64,000 nucleotides of DNA from Mycolicibacterium aichiense (GTDB taxonomy: Bacteria; Actinomycetota; Actinomycetes; Mycobacteriales; Mycobacteriaceae), in the NCBI RefSeq assembly GCF_010726245.1, contig NZ_AP022561.1, positions 1,488,001 to 1,552,000 of the forward strand. The letters run 5' to 3'. Below, piece by piece: positions 7,059-15,327 of this stretch. The notes below the pieces were generated by a model, which had not been told where the DNA came from, made no database searches, and was given only the letters and a program-made list of their open reading frames with translations. Each line of letters starts with the position of its first letter. Position 1 is the stretch's first letter. Both the position numbers and the translations under genes were made by a program.

Positions 7059-9262
7059 CCGGTATCGCGCGGCTTGCGATGCGCGCTCCGGGACGGATGA
7101 TCGCGCTCGCGCTGATCGTCGTCGCCGGAGCGGCGGCTTTCGGGATTCCGGTGGCGGGCCGGCTTTCCGCGGGCGGTCTCACCGACCCCGGTGCCCAGTC
7201 GTCACAGGTGAAAGCCTTGTTGGCCAGCACTTTCGGCCAGGGCGACATGCCGCTGCTGATCACCGTCAGCTCGCCGGAGGGGGTCAATTCCACTGCAGCG
7301 CGCACCGCGGGCACCGATATCGTGCGGACGCTCACCCAGTCGCCGACTGTTGCGACGGTGACCTCACCGTGGACCGCTCCACCGTCGGCAGCCACATCGC
7401 TGGTCAGCAGGGACGGCACGATCGGCGTCATCGTGGCCGGCATCACCGGCGGCGACAACGGCGCACCGAAGAATGCCGGCGCACTGATCAGCAAGGTGGT
7501 GCACGACCGCGACGGCGTGACTGTGCGGGCCGGCGGCGAGTCGGCCATGATGCTCGAGATCAACCAGCAGAGCGAGAACGATCTGAAACTCATGGAGGGC
7601 GTGGCGATTCCACTGAGCTTCCTGGTGCTGGTGTGGGTGTTCGGCGGTCTGGTCGCGGCCTCGCTGCCCCTCGCCGTCGGGGCCGTTGCGATCTTCGGCG
7701 CGATGGCGGTGCTGCATGCGATCACCTTCGTCACCGACGTATCGATCTTTGCGCTCAATCTGGCTGTGGCCCTGGGGCTGGCGTTGGCGATCGACTACAC
7801 ATTGCTGCTGTTGAGCCGCTTCCGCGACGAACTGGCTGCGGGTGCCGACCGCGACCGGGCCCTGATCCGCACCATGACGTCCGCCGGGCGGACGGTGTTG
7901 TTCTCTGCGATGACCGTCGCGCTGTCGATGTCGGCGATGGTGTTGTTCCCGATCTACACCCTCAAGTCTTTCGGGTACGCAGGTGTCGCCGTCGTCGCGT
8001 TCGCCTCTCTTGCCGCGGTTTTCGTGACGCCGGCGGCCATCGTAGTGCTCGGGGACCGGCTCGATTCGCTGAACCTTCGCCGGTGGCTTCGACGTCCGGT
8101 CGCGGCCGTGCGCCCGGTCGAGGAGGGCGCCTGGTATCGGGTGGCGATGTTCTCGATGCGGCGGGCGGTGCCGGTCGGGGTGGCCATCGTGGCGCTGCTG
8201 ATCCTGCTCGGGGCGCCGTTCCTCGGTGTCAAGTGGGGAGTGCCCGACGACCGGGTCCTGCCGACGTCGAGTTCGGCGCATGTGGTCGGCGACCAACTGC
8301 GCACACAGTTCGCCGCGGACCTGGCCAAGAATCTGACCGTCGTCATACCGGATCTCAGTGGCGTCAGCCCGGCACAGCTGGACGGCTATGCCGCTCAGCT
8401 GTCCCGGGTGTCAGGCGTGTCCTCGGTCTCCTCGCCCGGCGTGACGTTCGTCAACGGCAGCTCCGTGGGTCCGCCGACGGCGGCGACCGCGAGCACGAAC
8501 GACAGCGCGTTCCTGACCGTTACCAGCACCGCACCGCTGTACTCCCAGGCATCCGAGACGCTGCTCGATCAGCTGCAAGCCGTCCCCACCCCGGCCGGTC
8601 ACCGGGTGTTGATCGGCGGGACCCCTCAGGTCAACCGGGACACCGCAAGCGCCATCGCCTCCCGGCTCGGGATGGTGTTGACGATCATCGCCGGAATCAC
8701 GTTCGTGCTGCTGTTCCTGATGACCGGCAGCATCGTGGTACCGCTGAAGGCGTTGATCCTCAACGTGTTGTCGTTGACCGCGGCGTTCGGTGCGCTGGTG
8801 TGGATCTTCCAGGACGGCAACCTCGATGCGCTGGGCACGACCTCGACGGGCACCCTGGCGATCAGCATTCCGGTGTTGCTGTTCTGCATTGCCTTCGGGC
8901 TCTCGATGGACTACGAGGTGTTCCTGGTGTCGCGGATCCGCGAGTTCTGGCTGGCGAGCGCCAAGACATCCGCCGACAACGACAGGAGCGTCGCGCTGGG
9001 ACTTGCCCACACCGCGCGGGTGATCACGGCCGCGGCACTGATCATGGCCATCACGTTCGCGGCGCTTTCCGGTGCCCAGGTGTCCTTCCTGCGGATGCTC
9101 GGTGTCGGTCTGACGCTGGCGGTCCTCGCCGATGCCACGCTGGTGCGGGTCCTGCTGGTGCCGGCTTTCATGCACTTGATGGGTCGCTTCAACTGGTGGG
9201 CGCCAAAGCCGCTGGCGCGCCTGCACGATCGGGTCGGGATTCGGGAGGCCTCGCATGCCTAG
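7028..9262 (+). CDS. MmpL-family RND transporter
   Basis: A 744-residue RND exporter with the MmpL duplication: each half has one transmembrane helix, a periplasmic domain, then a bundle of five or six helices. The paired ion-relay motifs are visible as LAIDYTLLLLSRFRDE near residue 250 and LSMDYEVFLVSRIREF near residue 622. MmpL proteins export lipids made by neighbouring genes, so this one likely carries the cluster product to the envelope. Two starts are possible: ATG 7028, or GTG 7052, which overlaps the ligase stop. A GGGG run 11 nt before the GTG makes it a real alternative. Confidence 0.9.
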   Translation: MAGGDFVAVLAGIARLAMRAPGRMIALALIVVAGAAAFGIPVAGRLSAGGLTDPGAQSSQVKALLASTFGQGDMPLLITVSSPEGVNSTAARTAGTDIVRTLTQSPTVATVTSPWTAPPSAATSLVSRDGTIGVIVAGITGGDNGAPKNAGALISKVVHDRDGVTVRAGGESAMMLEINQQSENDLKLMEGVAIPLSFLVLVWVFGGLVAASLPLAVGAVAIFGAMAVLHAITFVTDVSIFALNLAVALGLALAIDYTLLLLSRFRDELAAGADRDRALIRTMTSAGRTVLFSAMTVALSMSAMVLFPIYTLKSFGYAGVAVVAFASLAAVFVTPAAIVVLGDRLDSLNLRRWLRRPVAAVRPVEEGAWYRVAMFSMRRAVPVGVAIVALLILLGAPFLGVKWGVPDDRVLPTSSSAHVVGDQLRTQFAADLAKNLTVVIPDLSGVSPAQLDGYAAQLSRVSGVSSVSSPGVTFVNGSSVGPPTAATASTNDSAFLTVTSTAPLYSQASETLLDQLQAVPTPAGHRVLIGGTPQVNRDTASAIASRLGMVLTIIAGITFVLLFLMTGSIVVPLKALILNVLSLTAAFGALVWIFQDGNLDALGTTSTGTLAISIPVLLFCIAFGLSMDYEVFLVSRIREFWLASAKTSADNDRSVALGLAHTARVITAAALIMAITFAALSGAQVSFLRMLGVGLTLAVLADATLVRVLLVPAFMHLMGRFNWWAPKPLARLHDRVGIREASHA

Positions 9263-10358
9263 GAACGCCATGGTGCCGCCGGCCGGACTGGCGCGCGCCG
9301 TCGAGTGGTTGCGCCATCACCTGCTGCTGCTCCATCAGCGGATGCTGCCCGCGCCGATGGCGATGATGGAGCTGGTGGTGTCGGGGTGGCCCGCGCAGGC
9401 GATCACCACCGCCGCGCAGCTGGGCATCGCCGACGCACTGGCCGACGGACCGCTGCCGATCGACGAGCTTGCCGCGCGGGTGGACGCCGACCCCGACGCG
9501 TTGCGGCGGCTGATGCGGGCACTGATCGGTCGGGGCATCTTCCGGCTGCGCCGCGACGGCCGATACGCGCTGAATTCCCTTGCCGACACTCTTCGCTCGG
9601 ATGCGGCGATCTCGCTGAGGGGTGCTGCCCTGTTCCAGGGCTCACAGGAGCAGCGGGAACGCTGGACGCTGCTGACGGACTCGGTCCGAACGGGTGAGTC
9701 GATCGTCCCCGCCCTGAGGGGTATGGAGGGTTTCGACTACCTCATCGAAATACCCGAGCACGCCAAGCTTTTCGATCAGACCATGACCAGCCTCGCCCAG
9801 ATGACGCTGGCCGTCGTCGTGGCCGGCTACGACTTCGCCGCACACCGCACGATCGTCGACGTCGGTGGGGGACAGGGCGCGATGCTGGCCGCCATCCTGG
9901 CGAAGGCACCTCGGTCCCGAGGCGTTCTCTACGACGTCCCGCGAGTCGTCGCAGGTGCGCCGGAGTTGTTGCGCGCCAACGGTGTTGCCGATCGTGTCCA
10001 GGTCGTCGAGGGTTCATTCTTCGACGATGTTCCCGGCGGTGGCGATGCCTACCTGCTGAAGAACATCATTCACGACTGGGCGGACGACAAGGCGGTGCAG
10101 ATCCTGCGCAATGTCCGCGCGGCCGCCGCAGGTGCCACTGTGCTGCTGGTCGAGATGGTCGTCCGCGACAACGGGCGCGACGGGCCAGAGAACTGGGTGG
10201 ATCTGGAGATGCTGCTGAACCTCGGATCCCGCGAACGGACCGCCGAGGAGTACCGAGCATTGTTGGCGAACGCCGGCTTCCGGATGACGCGGGTGGTGCC
10301 GACTGCGTCACCGCTCTGCGTGGTGGAGGCCGTCGTCGACGAAGCCCTTCCTGGGTAG
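9255..10358 (+). CDS. SAM-dependent O-methyltransferase (winged-helix dimerising type)
   Basis: A 367-residue methyltransferase of the plant-type/hydroxyindole O-methyltransferase family. The N-terminal half is the winged-helix dimerisation domain (ITTAAQLGIADALADGPL, ALNSLADTL). The Rossmann domain has the SAM motif IVDVGGGQGAMLAAIL from residue 200 and the catalytic-base segment LLKNIIHDWADDKA with H273. The ATG at 9255 overlaps the MmpL stop by 8 nt and follows GGGAGG with a 6-nt spacer. It probably methylates a hydroxyl of the cluster product or intermediate. Confidence 0.9.
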   Translation: MPRNAMVPPAGLARAVEWLRHHLLLLHQRMLPAPMAMMELVVSGWPAQAITTAAQLGIADALADGPLPIDELAARVDADPDALRRLMRALIGRGIFRLRRDGRYALNSLADTLRSDAAISLRGAALFQGSQEQRERWTLLTDSVRTGESIVPALRGMEGFDYLIEIPEHAKLFDQTMTSLAQMTLAVVVAGYDFAAHRTIVDVGGGQGAMLAAILAKAPRSRGVLYDVPRVVAGAPELLRANGVADRVQVVEGSFFDDVPGGGDAYLLKNIIHDWADDKAVQILRNVRAAAAGATVLLVEMVVRDNGRDGPENWVDLEMLLNLGSRERTAEEYRALLANAGFRMTRVVPTASPLCVVEAVVDEALPG

Positions 10359-10372
10359 CCGAGGAGGCTCAG

Positions 10373-11113
10373 GTGGATATCGCGACCATGCCTCGTGCCG
10401 GATTCGACGCCTCCTGGCTGGACCGGCGTCTGCAGACCCGACGGCTGGAATACCTGGACCGCGATGATGTCGACGACCGCGTCAAGCGGCAGGTGATCTG
10501 GTCTCTCGACTGGATGGGCCGCATCCTGCGGGACCACGAGCACCTCGCGGCCAGGGCGCTTCCGCTCGTCGCGAACATCGACGAGCCGAGAATTCTGGAG
10601 TTGGGGGCGGGTCATGGGGCGCTGTCGAGGGCGGTGCTGGCACTGCGTCCCGACGCGCGCGTCACGGTGACCGACATCGACCCGGTATCGGTGGCCACCA
10701 TCGCCGCCGGCGATCTCGGCAGCGATCCGAGGGCGGTCGTCCGCCGCGTCGACGCCACCGATATCGACGCCACCGATCAGTCCTACGATCTCGCGTTGTT
10801 CGCCCTGTCGTTTCATCATCTGCCGCCGGTTGCGGCCGCGCGCGTGTTGGCGGAGGGAACCCGCGTCGCGGACACGTTGCTGATCTGCGATCTGTATCGG
10901 CCGTCGGCGCCCGTGCATCTGCTGCGGTTGGCGTCGATGCTGCCGTTCGTGCTGCTGCCGTTCGCCCACGACGGTCTGATCAGTTCGTTGCGTGCTTACA
11001 GCCCTTCGGCATTCCGCGCGTTGGCCGCCTACGCCGATCCGGCCATCACCGTCGAGTTCAGCCGCCTGGGTCGCAACCACGTTGTGCTGGCCCGCCGCCC
11101 GAGGCTGTCGTGA
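10373..11113 (+). CDS. Class I SAM-dependent methyltransferase
   Basis: A 246-residue protein with a Rossmann methyltransferase core: motif I RILELGAGHGALSRAVL (about residue 73), the acidic VTVTDIDPVS after strand 2, and ALFALSFHHLPP as motif IV. A hydrophobic stretch follows (HLLRLASMLPFVLLPFAHDG), suggesting membrane association or a lipid substrate. The start is GTG 10373 after AGGAGG with a 5-nt spacer, 14 nt past the previous stop. The stop overlaps the P450 start (GTGA). Methyl acceptor unknown. Confidence 0.85.
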   Translation: MDIATMPRAGFDASWLDRRLQTRRLEYLDRDDVDDRVKRQVIWSLDWMGRILRDHEHLAARALPLVANIDEPRILELGAGHGALSRAVLALRPDARVTVTDIDPVSVATIAAGDLGSDPRAVVRRVDATDIDATDQSYDLALFALSFHHLPPVAAARVLAEGTRVADTLLICDLYRPSAPVHLLRLASMLPFVLLPFAHDGLISSLRAYSPSAFRALAAYADPAITVEFSRLGRNHVVLARRPRLS

Positions 11114-12414
11114 GCCTCCTGGCGACAGCGGCCGCACTCGGGCGCGCGGCGTGGGCCGGCATGGACCCGGAGGGTTTGTTCCGCCGCCACGCCGCCGACC
11201 GCGCACCGTTCACGGTGCTGTTTCCCGGGCTGGGTGAGGTGTTGTTCTTCACCACCATGGACGGGGCGCGCGACATTCTCACCGCGCCCAGCGCACTGTG
11301 CCGGGCGCCGTTGCCCAACCCCATCGAGCCGGTCGTCGGCAAGAACTCGCTCATCCTGCTCTCCGGTGAAGCGCATCGCCGGGCCCGAAGCGTCCTGGCA
11401 CCGCCGTTTCGCGGCGAGCTCATGCGGGACTACGTCGATCTGATCGCCGAGTCCACCGAGCGAGAGATCGCGGCGGTGCGGCCGGGCGATCACCTGCTGG
11501 TGGGGCGCACCGCTCAATCGATCACCCTGGACGTGGTGATCCGGGTGGTGTTCGGCGTCACCGACGACGCCCGGCGTCGCGAGTTCTCCTCAGTGACAAC
11601 GCAGTTGCTCCGATCCGGCGGCGCGGCGCTGATGCTGGTTCCCTGGCTGCGGCGCGACATCGCGGGGCGGGGGCCATGGGCCCGCCTCGTTGCCTTCCGA
11701 ACCCAGCTCGACGACTTGTTGTCCGAGCAGATCGAGGAACGACGGCACAGTGGGTACCGCGGCGGCGATGTGCTGGCGCTGATTCTCGATGCCACCGATG
11801 ACGAGGGCAACGGCCTCACCGACGAGATGCTGCGCGACCAGCTGAGGACGATGCTGGCTGCCGGCCACGAAACCAGCTCCACGTCGCTGGCGTGGGCGTT
11901 GCATCACATCCACCGCGACGACCGTGTCCGCACTCGTGTGCTCGACGAACTCGCCACCGTCGATACACCGGCGGAGATGGCCGCGCTGCCGTACCTCGCC
12001 GCGGTGATCCAAGAGACCCTGCGCCTACACCCGACAGTGCCGATCGTCCTGCGCAGGCTCACCGGCCCACTCACCGTCGCCGGCGTCGCCTGCGCGACCG
12101 GTGATGTGGTGGGAATCGCGCTGCCGGCACTGCATGTCAATCCGGACCTGTGGACCGACCCGAATACCTTTGACCCCGAACGCTTTCTGAACGCCAGACC
12201 ATCGCCGTTCCAGTACGCGCCGTTCGGCGGCGGTTACCGCCGGTGCATCGGCGCGGCCTTCGCGCTCGGCGAGCTGTCGGTCGCGATCGGCACGATGATG
12301 AAGCGGCTCGACCTGGTGCCTGTGCAGCGTGGGCGGCCGCCGCGTGCGGTGCCGCGCGGGATCGCTACCAAGCCCAGCCGCGAAATCGCGTTGGAAGTGA
12401 TCGCCCGGCGTTAG
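11110..12414 (+). CDS. Cytochrome P450
   Basis: A 434-residue P450. The I-helix oxygen-activation motif is AAGHETSSTS (about residues 248-257), the K-helix ExxR is ETLRLHP, and the haem loop is FGGGYRRCIGAAFALGE with C379 as the thiolate ligand. The R/C neighbourhood and ETLRLHPTVP resemble the CYP132/CYP138-like mycobacterial enzymes more than small soluble CYP families. It is the last gene of the nine-gene operon, joined by GTGA to the methyltransferase gene. A late hydroxylation of the product is the likely role; the acceptor for electrons is not encoded nearby. Confidence 0.92.
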   Translation: MSLLATAAALGRAAWAGMDPEGLFRRHAADRAPFTVLFPGLGEVLFFTTMDGARDILTAPSALCRAPLPNPIEPVVGKNSLILLSGEAHRRARSVLAPPFRGELMRDYVDLIAESTEREIAAVRPGDHLLVGRTAQSITLDVVIRVVFGVTDDARRREFSSVTTQLLRSGGAALMLVPWLRRDIAGRGPWARLVAFRTQLDDLLSEQIEERRHSGYRGGDVLALILDATDDEGNGLTDEMLRDQLRTMLAAGHETSSTSLAWALHHIHRDDRVRTRVLDELATVDTPAEMAALPYLAAVIQETLRLHPTVPIVLRRLTGPLTVAGVACATGDVVGIALPALHVNPDLWTDPNTFDPERFLNARPSPFQYAPFGGGYRRCIGAAFALGELSVAIGTMMKRLDLVPVQRGRPPRAVPRGIATKPSREIALEVIARR

Positions 12415-12415
12415 G

Positions 12416-12445
12416 TTGACCCTCACGCAGCGTGAGGCGTGAACA
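12416..12445 (+). promoter_or_regulatory. MerR-type promoter with a perfect palindrome between -35 and -10
   Basis: TTGACC (12416-12421) and a weak -10 GAACAT (12440-12445) are 18-19 bp apart, the stretched spacing MerR regulators act on. The spacer holds the perfect inverted repeat CCTCACG-CAG-CGTGAGG (12421-12437). It lies directly before the MerR gene, so autoregulation is likely. If transcription starts after this -10, the translation start would be one of the internal codons around 12466-12471. Confidence 0.6.
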
Positions 12446-13233
12446 TGAACGATGTGACGCAGGAGATGCGGGTGGACGAGCTCACCGTGGGCGAGGTCGC
12501 GAAGCGATTTGGCATCACGGTGCGAACGCTTCATCACTACGACGAGATCGGGTTGTTGCGCGCCAGCAGGCGTGCCGCGTCGGGCTATCGGCTCTATACC
12601 GTGGCGGACCTGACGCGCTTGTCCCAGATCATCGTCTACCGCCGCCTCGAGCTACCTCTCGACGAGATCGCGAGCCTGCTCGACGAAGGGGATGCGATCA
12701 GCCACCTGGTCCGCCAGCGCGAACGCGTCATGTCCCGGCTCGACGAGATGAAGAACCTCGTCGAGGCAATTGATCACGCATTGGACAAGGCAATGACGAA
12801 CACACCTATGACCGACGACGACATGCGCGAACTCTTCGGTGACGGCTTCGACGACTACCAGGCGGAGGCTGAGCAGAAGTGGGGTGAGACCGCCGAGTGG
12901 AAGGAATCGCAGCGGCGGGCCAAGGCCTACGGCAAGAAGCAGTGGGTGCAGATCAAGTCCGAAGGGGAGGAGGTCGAGAAGGCGTTGGCCGACGCTTTCC
13001 GCGCGGGGTTGCCCGCTGACTCCGACGAGGCGATGGATGCGGCGGAGAAACATCGGCTCCACGTCAATCGCTGGTTCTACGACTGCCCGCCGGATTTCCA
13101 TCGCAACCTCGGCGACATGTACGTGAGCGATCCCCGATACGTCGCCACCTACGACGAGTCGTTCGGACTACCGGGTCTCGCGGCCTATTGCCGCGATGCG
13201 ATCCACGCGAACGCAGACCGTATCGGCACCTGA
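12445..13233 (+). CDS. MerR-family regulator with TipAS-like ligand domain
   Basis: A protein of about 262 residues. The N-terminal MerR winged helix reads TVGEVAKRFGITVRTLHHYDEIGLL, followed by a dimerisation helix. The C-terminal 140 residues form a TipAS-type domain (ELFGDGFDDYQAEAEQKWG, HRLHVNRWFYDCPPDFHRNL, YVSDPRYVATYDE), the globin-like fold that binds thiopeptides and other hydrophobic ligands in TipAL-like regulators. It lies 30 nt after the P450 stop on the same strand. Possible starts are GTG 12439, ATG 12445 and GTG 12471 (AGGAG 6 nt before). Sensing of the cluster product is a reasonable inference. Confidence 0.88.
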   Translation: MNDVTQEMRVDELTVGEVAKRFGITVRTLHHYDEIGLLRASRRAASGYRLYTVADLTRLSQIIVYRRLELPLDEIASLLDEGDAISHLVRQRERVMSRLDEMKNLVEAIDHALDKAMTNTPMTDDDMRELFGDGFDDYQAEAEQKWGETAEWKESQRRAKAYGKKQWVQIKSEGEEVEKALADAFRAGLPADSDEAMDAAEKHRLHVNRWFYDCPPDFHRNLGDMYVSDPRYVATYDESFGLPGLAAYCRDAIHANADRIGT

Positions 13234-13261
13234 TCGCACCGAAAGCTGCTGCGCTGGATCA

Positions 13262-14473
13262 TCATTGGCGATAGGTGGCCAGGAACTGCCCGATCGTGCC
13301 GATGGTGGCTTGCAGCTCATCGGCCCGCGGCAGCATCACGATCCGGACGTGGTCGGGGTCGGGCCAGCTGAGGCCCGTGCCGGGAATGATGTGAATCTTC
13401 TCCTGCAGCAGCAGGTCCAGGGCGAATTGTTCGTCGTCGCGGATCGGATACACGCTCAGGTCGATCTTCGGGAACGCGTACAGCGCTCCTCGGGGTTTGA
13501 CGCACGAGACGCCGGGAATGGAATTCAGTGCCTTCCAGGCTCGGTCACGTTGCTCGCGCAGCGCACCGGCGGGCAGTGTGAGGTCGTGCCCGGACCCATC
13601 GGCTTCCAGCGCGATCTGAATCGCTTGCTGGCCGGGAACATTCGCGCATCGGCGCAGTCCGGCGACGGTGGTCAGACCGTCGAGGTAACTCACGGCGTGA
13701 TCCGTCGGTCCGGACACCGCGAGCCACCCTGCCCGGAATCCTGCACAGCGGTAGGCCTTTGACAGTCCGTTGAAGGTCAGACACAGCAGATCCGGTGCCA
13801 ACGAGGCCGTCGTGGTGTGGACGGCGTCGTCGTAGAGGATCTTGTCGTAGATCTCGTCGGAACAGACGATGAGGTTGTGCTCGCGTGCGATGTCGAGAAT
13901 GCCGGTCAACACCTCGGGCGGGTACACCGCGCCGGTCGGATTGTTCGGGTTGATGATGACGATCGCCCTGGTGCGCGCGGTGACCTTCGCTGCGATGTCG
14001 GCGACATCGGGATACCAGTCCGACGACTCGTCGCACCGATAGTGGACGGCGCGTCCGCCGTTGACGTTCACCGCGGCGGTCCACACCGGGAAGTCGGGAG
14101 CGGGTACCAAGACCTCGTCGCGCTCGTCGAGCAAGGCCGTCATGGCCATCACGATCAGCTCGGACGCGCCGTTGCCGAGAAATACATGCTCGACGTCGAT
14201 GCCAGGGACATCGCGGACGGAGTAGTACTGCACGACCGCGTTTCGGGCCGCCAGCAAGCCCTTGGTGGGGCTGTAGCCGGCCGCGGTCGGTAGGGCCTCG
14301 GCGATCTGGCGAACCAGCTCACCGGGCGCCTCGAAGCCGAACGGAAACGGGTCGCCTGTATCGAGCCGAATGACCCGGTGTCCGGCTGCTTCGAGTCGTG
14401 ACACCTGCTCAGCGATGGGCCCCGGCGCTTCGTGCGAGAGGTTGGACAACCTGCTCGACTGCGCGAACTTCAT
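13262..14473 (-). CDS. Class I/II aminotransferase (alanine/aspartate type, AlaA/AspC-like)
   Basis: A 403-residue fold-type I PLP enzyme. The substrate-binding NPNNPTGAVYPPEV motif, the SDEIYDKILYD strand and the PLP-lysine segment FNGLSKAYRCAGFRAGW are visible. The strong resemblance to mycobacterial AspC/AlaA proteins suggests an alanine-pyruvate transaminase of central nitrogen metabolism. The ATG at 14473 (MKFAQSSRLSN) follows GAAGGA and is preferred over the in-frame upstream codons near 14590, whose translation looks unlike the family. It converges on the MerR gene and does not look like part of the cluster. Confidence 0.9.
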   Translation of the reverse strand: MKFAQSSRLSNLSHEAPGPIAEQVSRLEAAGHRVIRLDTGDPFPFGFEAPGELVRQIAEALPTAAGYSPTKGLLAARNAVVQYYSVRDVPGIDVEHVFLGNGASELIVMAMTALLDERDEVLVPAPDFPVWTAAVNVNGGRAVHYRCDESSDWYPDVADIAAKVTARTRAIVIINPNNPTGAVYPPEVLTGILDIAREHNLIVCSDEIYDKILYDDAVHTTTASLAPDLLCLTFNGLSKAYRCAGFRAGWLAVSGPTDHAVSYLDGLTTVAGLRRCANVPGQQAIQIALEADGSGHDLTLPAGALREQRDRAWKALNSIPGVSCVKPRGALYAFPKIDLSVYPIRDDEQFALDLLLQEKIHIIPGTGLSWPDPDHVRIVMLPRADELQATIGTIGQFLATYRQ

Positions 14474-14601
14474 ACGGTTCCTTCGCGGGGTCATCCCGGA
14501 TCGCGGGCGGTGTATTAACCGAAGCGTCAAAAGCGTAGCGCCCATGTGCCGACTGACCGAGCGATCAGGTGAACCCGCGAGCGCCGACATTGGTTAGCCT
14601 T

Positions 14602-14628
14602 ACCAGCGAAAATGGCGTAGTCGCTGGT
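14602..14628 (-). terminator. Possible hairpin downstream of the small membrane gene
   Basis: An 8-bp perfect stem ACCAGCGA/TCGCTGGT with an 11-nt loop, 22 nt beyond the stop at 14650. There is no T-tract, so it is only a weak terminator candidate. Confidence 0.3.
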
Positions 14629-14649
14629 CGGGATCGGCGGCGCGCGCCA

Positions 14650-14961
14650 CTACATTCGTCCGCGCTTCAAGAGCACGGCCACGGAGACGACCGCGATGAT
14701 CAAGACCACAGCCGCCGGAACGGCCTGCTCGCTGGCCCGTTGAGCCGTCAACGGCGTGGGCCGGACTTTCGCTGATGTGGGCAGTGGAGCGGCATGGGCG
14801 GGGGCGGTAGGCGCCGCGAGCGATGCGTCGACTGCGGAGGCCGAAGGCGGCGTCGGAGAACGGTTCTCGGTCCAGAACCGGTGTCCAGCGAAGAGCAATA
14901 CGGCGGCGGACGAGAACACCACGGCACCCACTAGGAGGCCACCGCGAGAAATGCGTGGCAT
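14650..14961 (-). CDS. Small membrane protein of unknown function
   Basis: A 103-residue frame with a hydrophobic segment near the N-terminus (GGLLVGAVVFSSAAVLLFAG) and a second at the C-terminus (AVVLIIAVVSVAVLLKRG) ending in positive residues. The linker between them is Pro/Ala/Ser-rich. The pattern fits a small envelope protein with both ends in the membrane or with a cleaved signal. No family is recognised. The ATG lacks a clear ribosome site, which lowers confidence. Confidence 0.5.
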   Translation of the reverse strand: MPRISRGGLLVGAVVFSSAAVLLFAGHRFWTENRSPTPPSASAVDASLAAPTAPAHAAPLPTSAKVRPTPLTAQRASEQAVPAAVVLIIAVVSVAVLLKRGRM

Positions 14962-15327
14962 GAATTCGGCCTAAGGTCTGGCAACACCGGCCCCTACCGT
15001 CGTAGGACGTGCGTGTCGCTGCTTGGCGAGACACCGGCACGGTTGTACCTCTGAACCGGCGATCTGCAGGACTATCGAGCCTGTTATTGCTATTCATATC
15101 GCCATGACGCAGCGCTGCGTTACCGGCCCGATCCGTACCATTGCTTTGTGCTGCTTGAACTTTCAATTGCCCCAGCACCTCGCATGGGAGAGCCGATTGT
15201 TTACCAGCAGAGTCTTTGATGCGGTTAGGCTCATGCGCACCATGAGTCACTTGAGAGATAGCGCCGAAGAGAAGGCAGATAAGTCGACCGTGGTTTGCGT
15301 CGCCGTCATCGCGGCTATGGAGAAGTT
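14962..15327 (+). other. Gene-free leader region upstream of the kinase gene
   Basis: About 366 bases with no convincing gene and lower GC than its surroundings. A TANNNT-type -10 (TAGGCT, 15226-15231) lies about 100 bases before the kinase start and could be its promoter. No clear -35, operator or RNA element was found. Confidence 0.3.

Noticed and set aside
7364..8296. Minus-strand frame opposite the MmpL gene
   Set aside because: Charged, repetitive His/Arg translation typical of antisense to membrane-protein codons.
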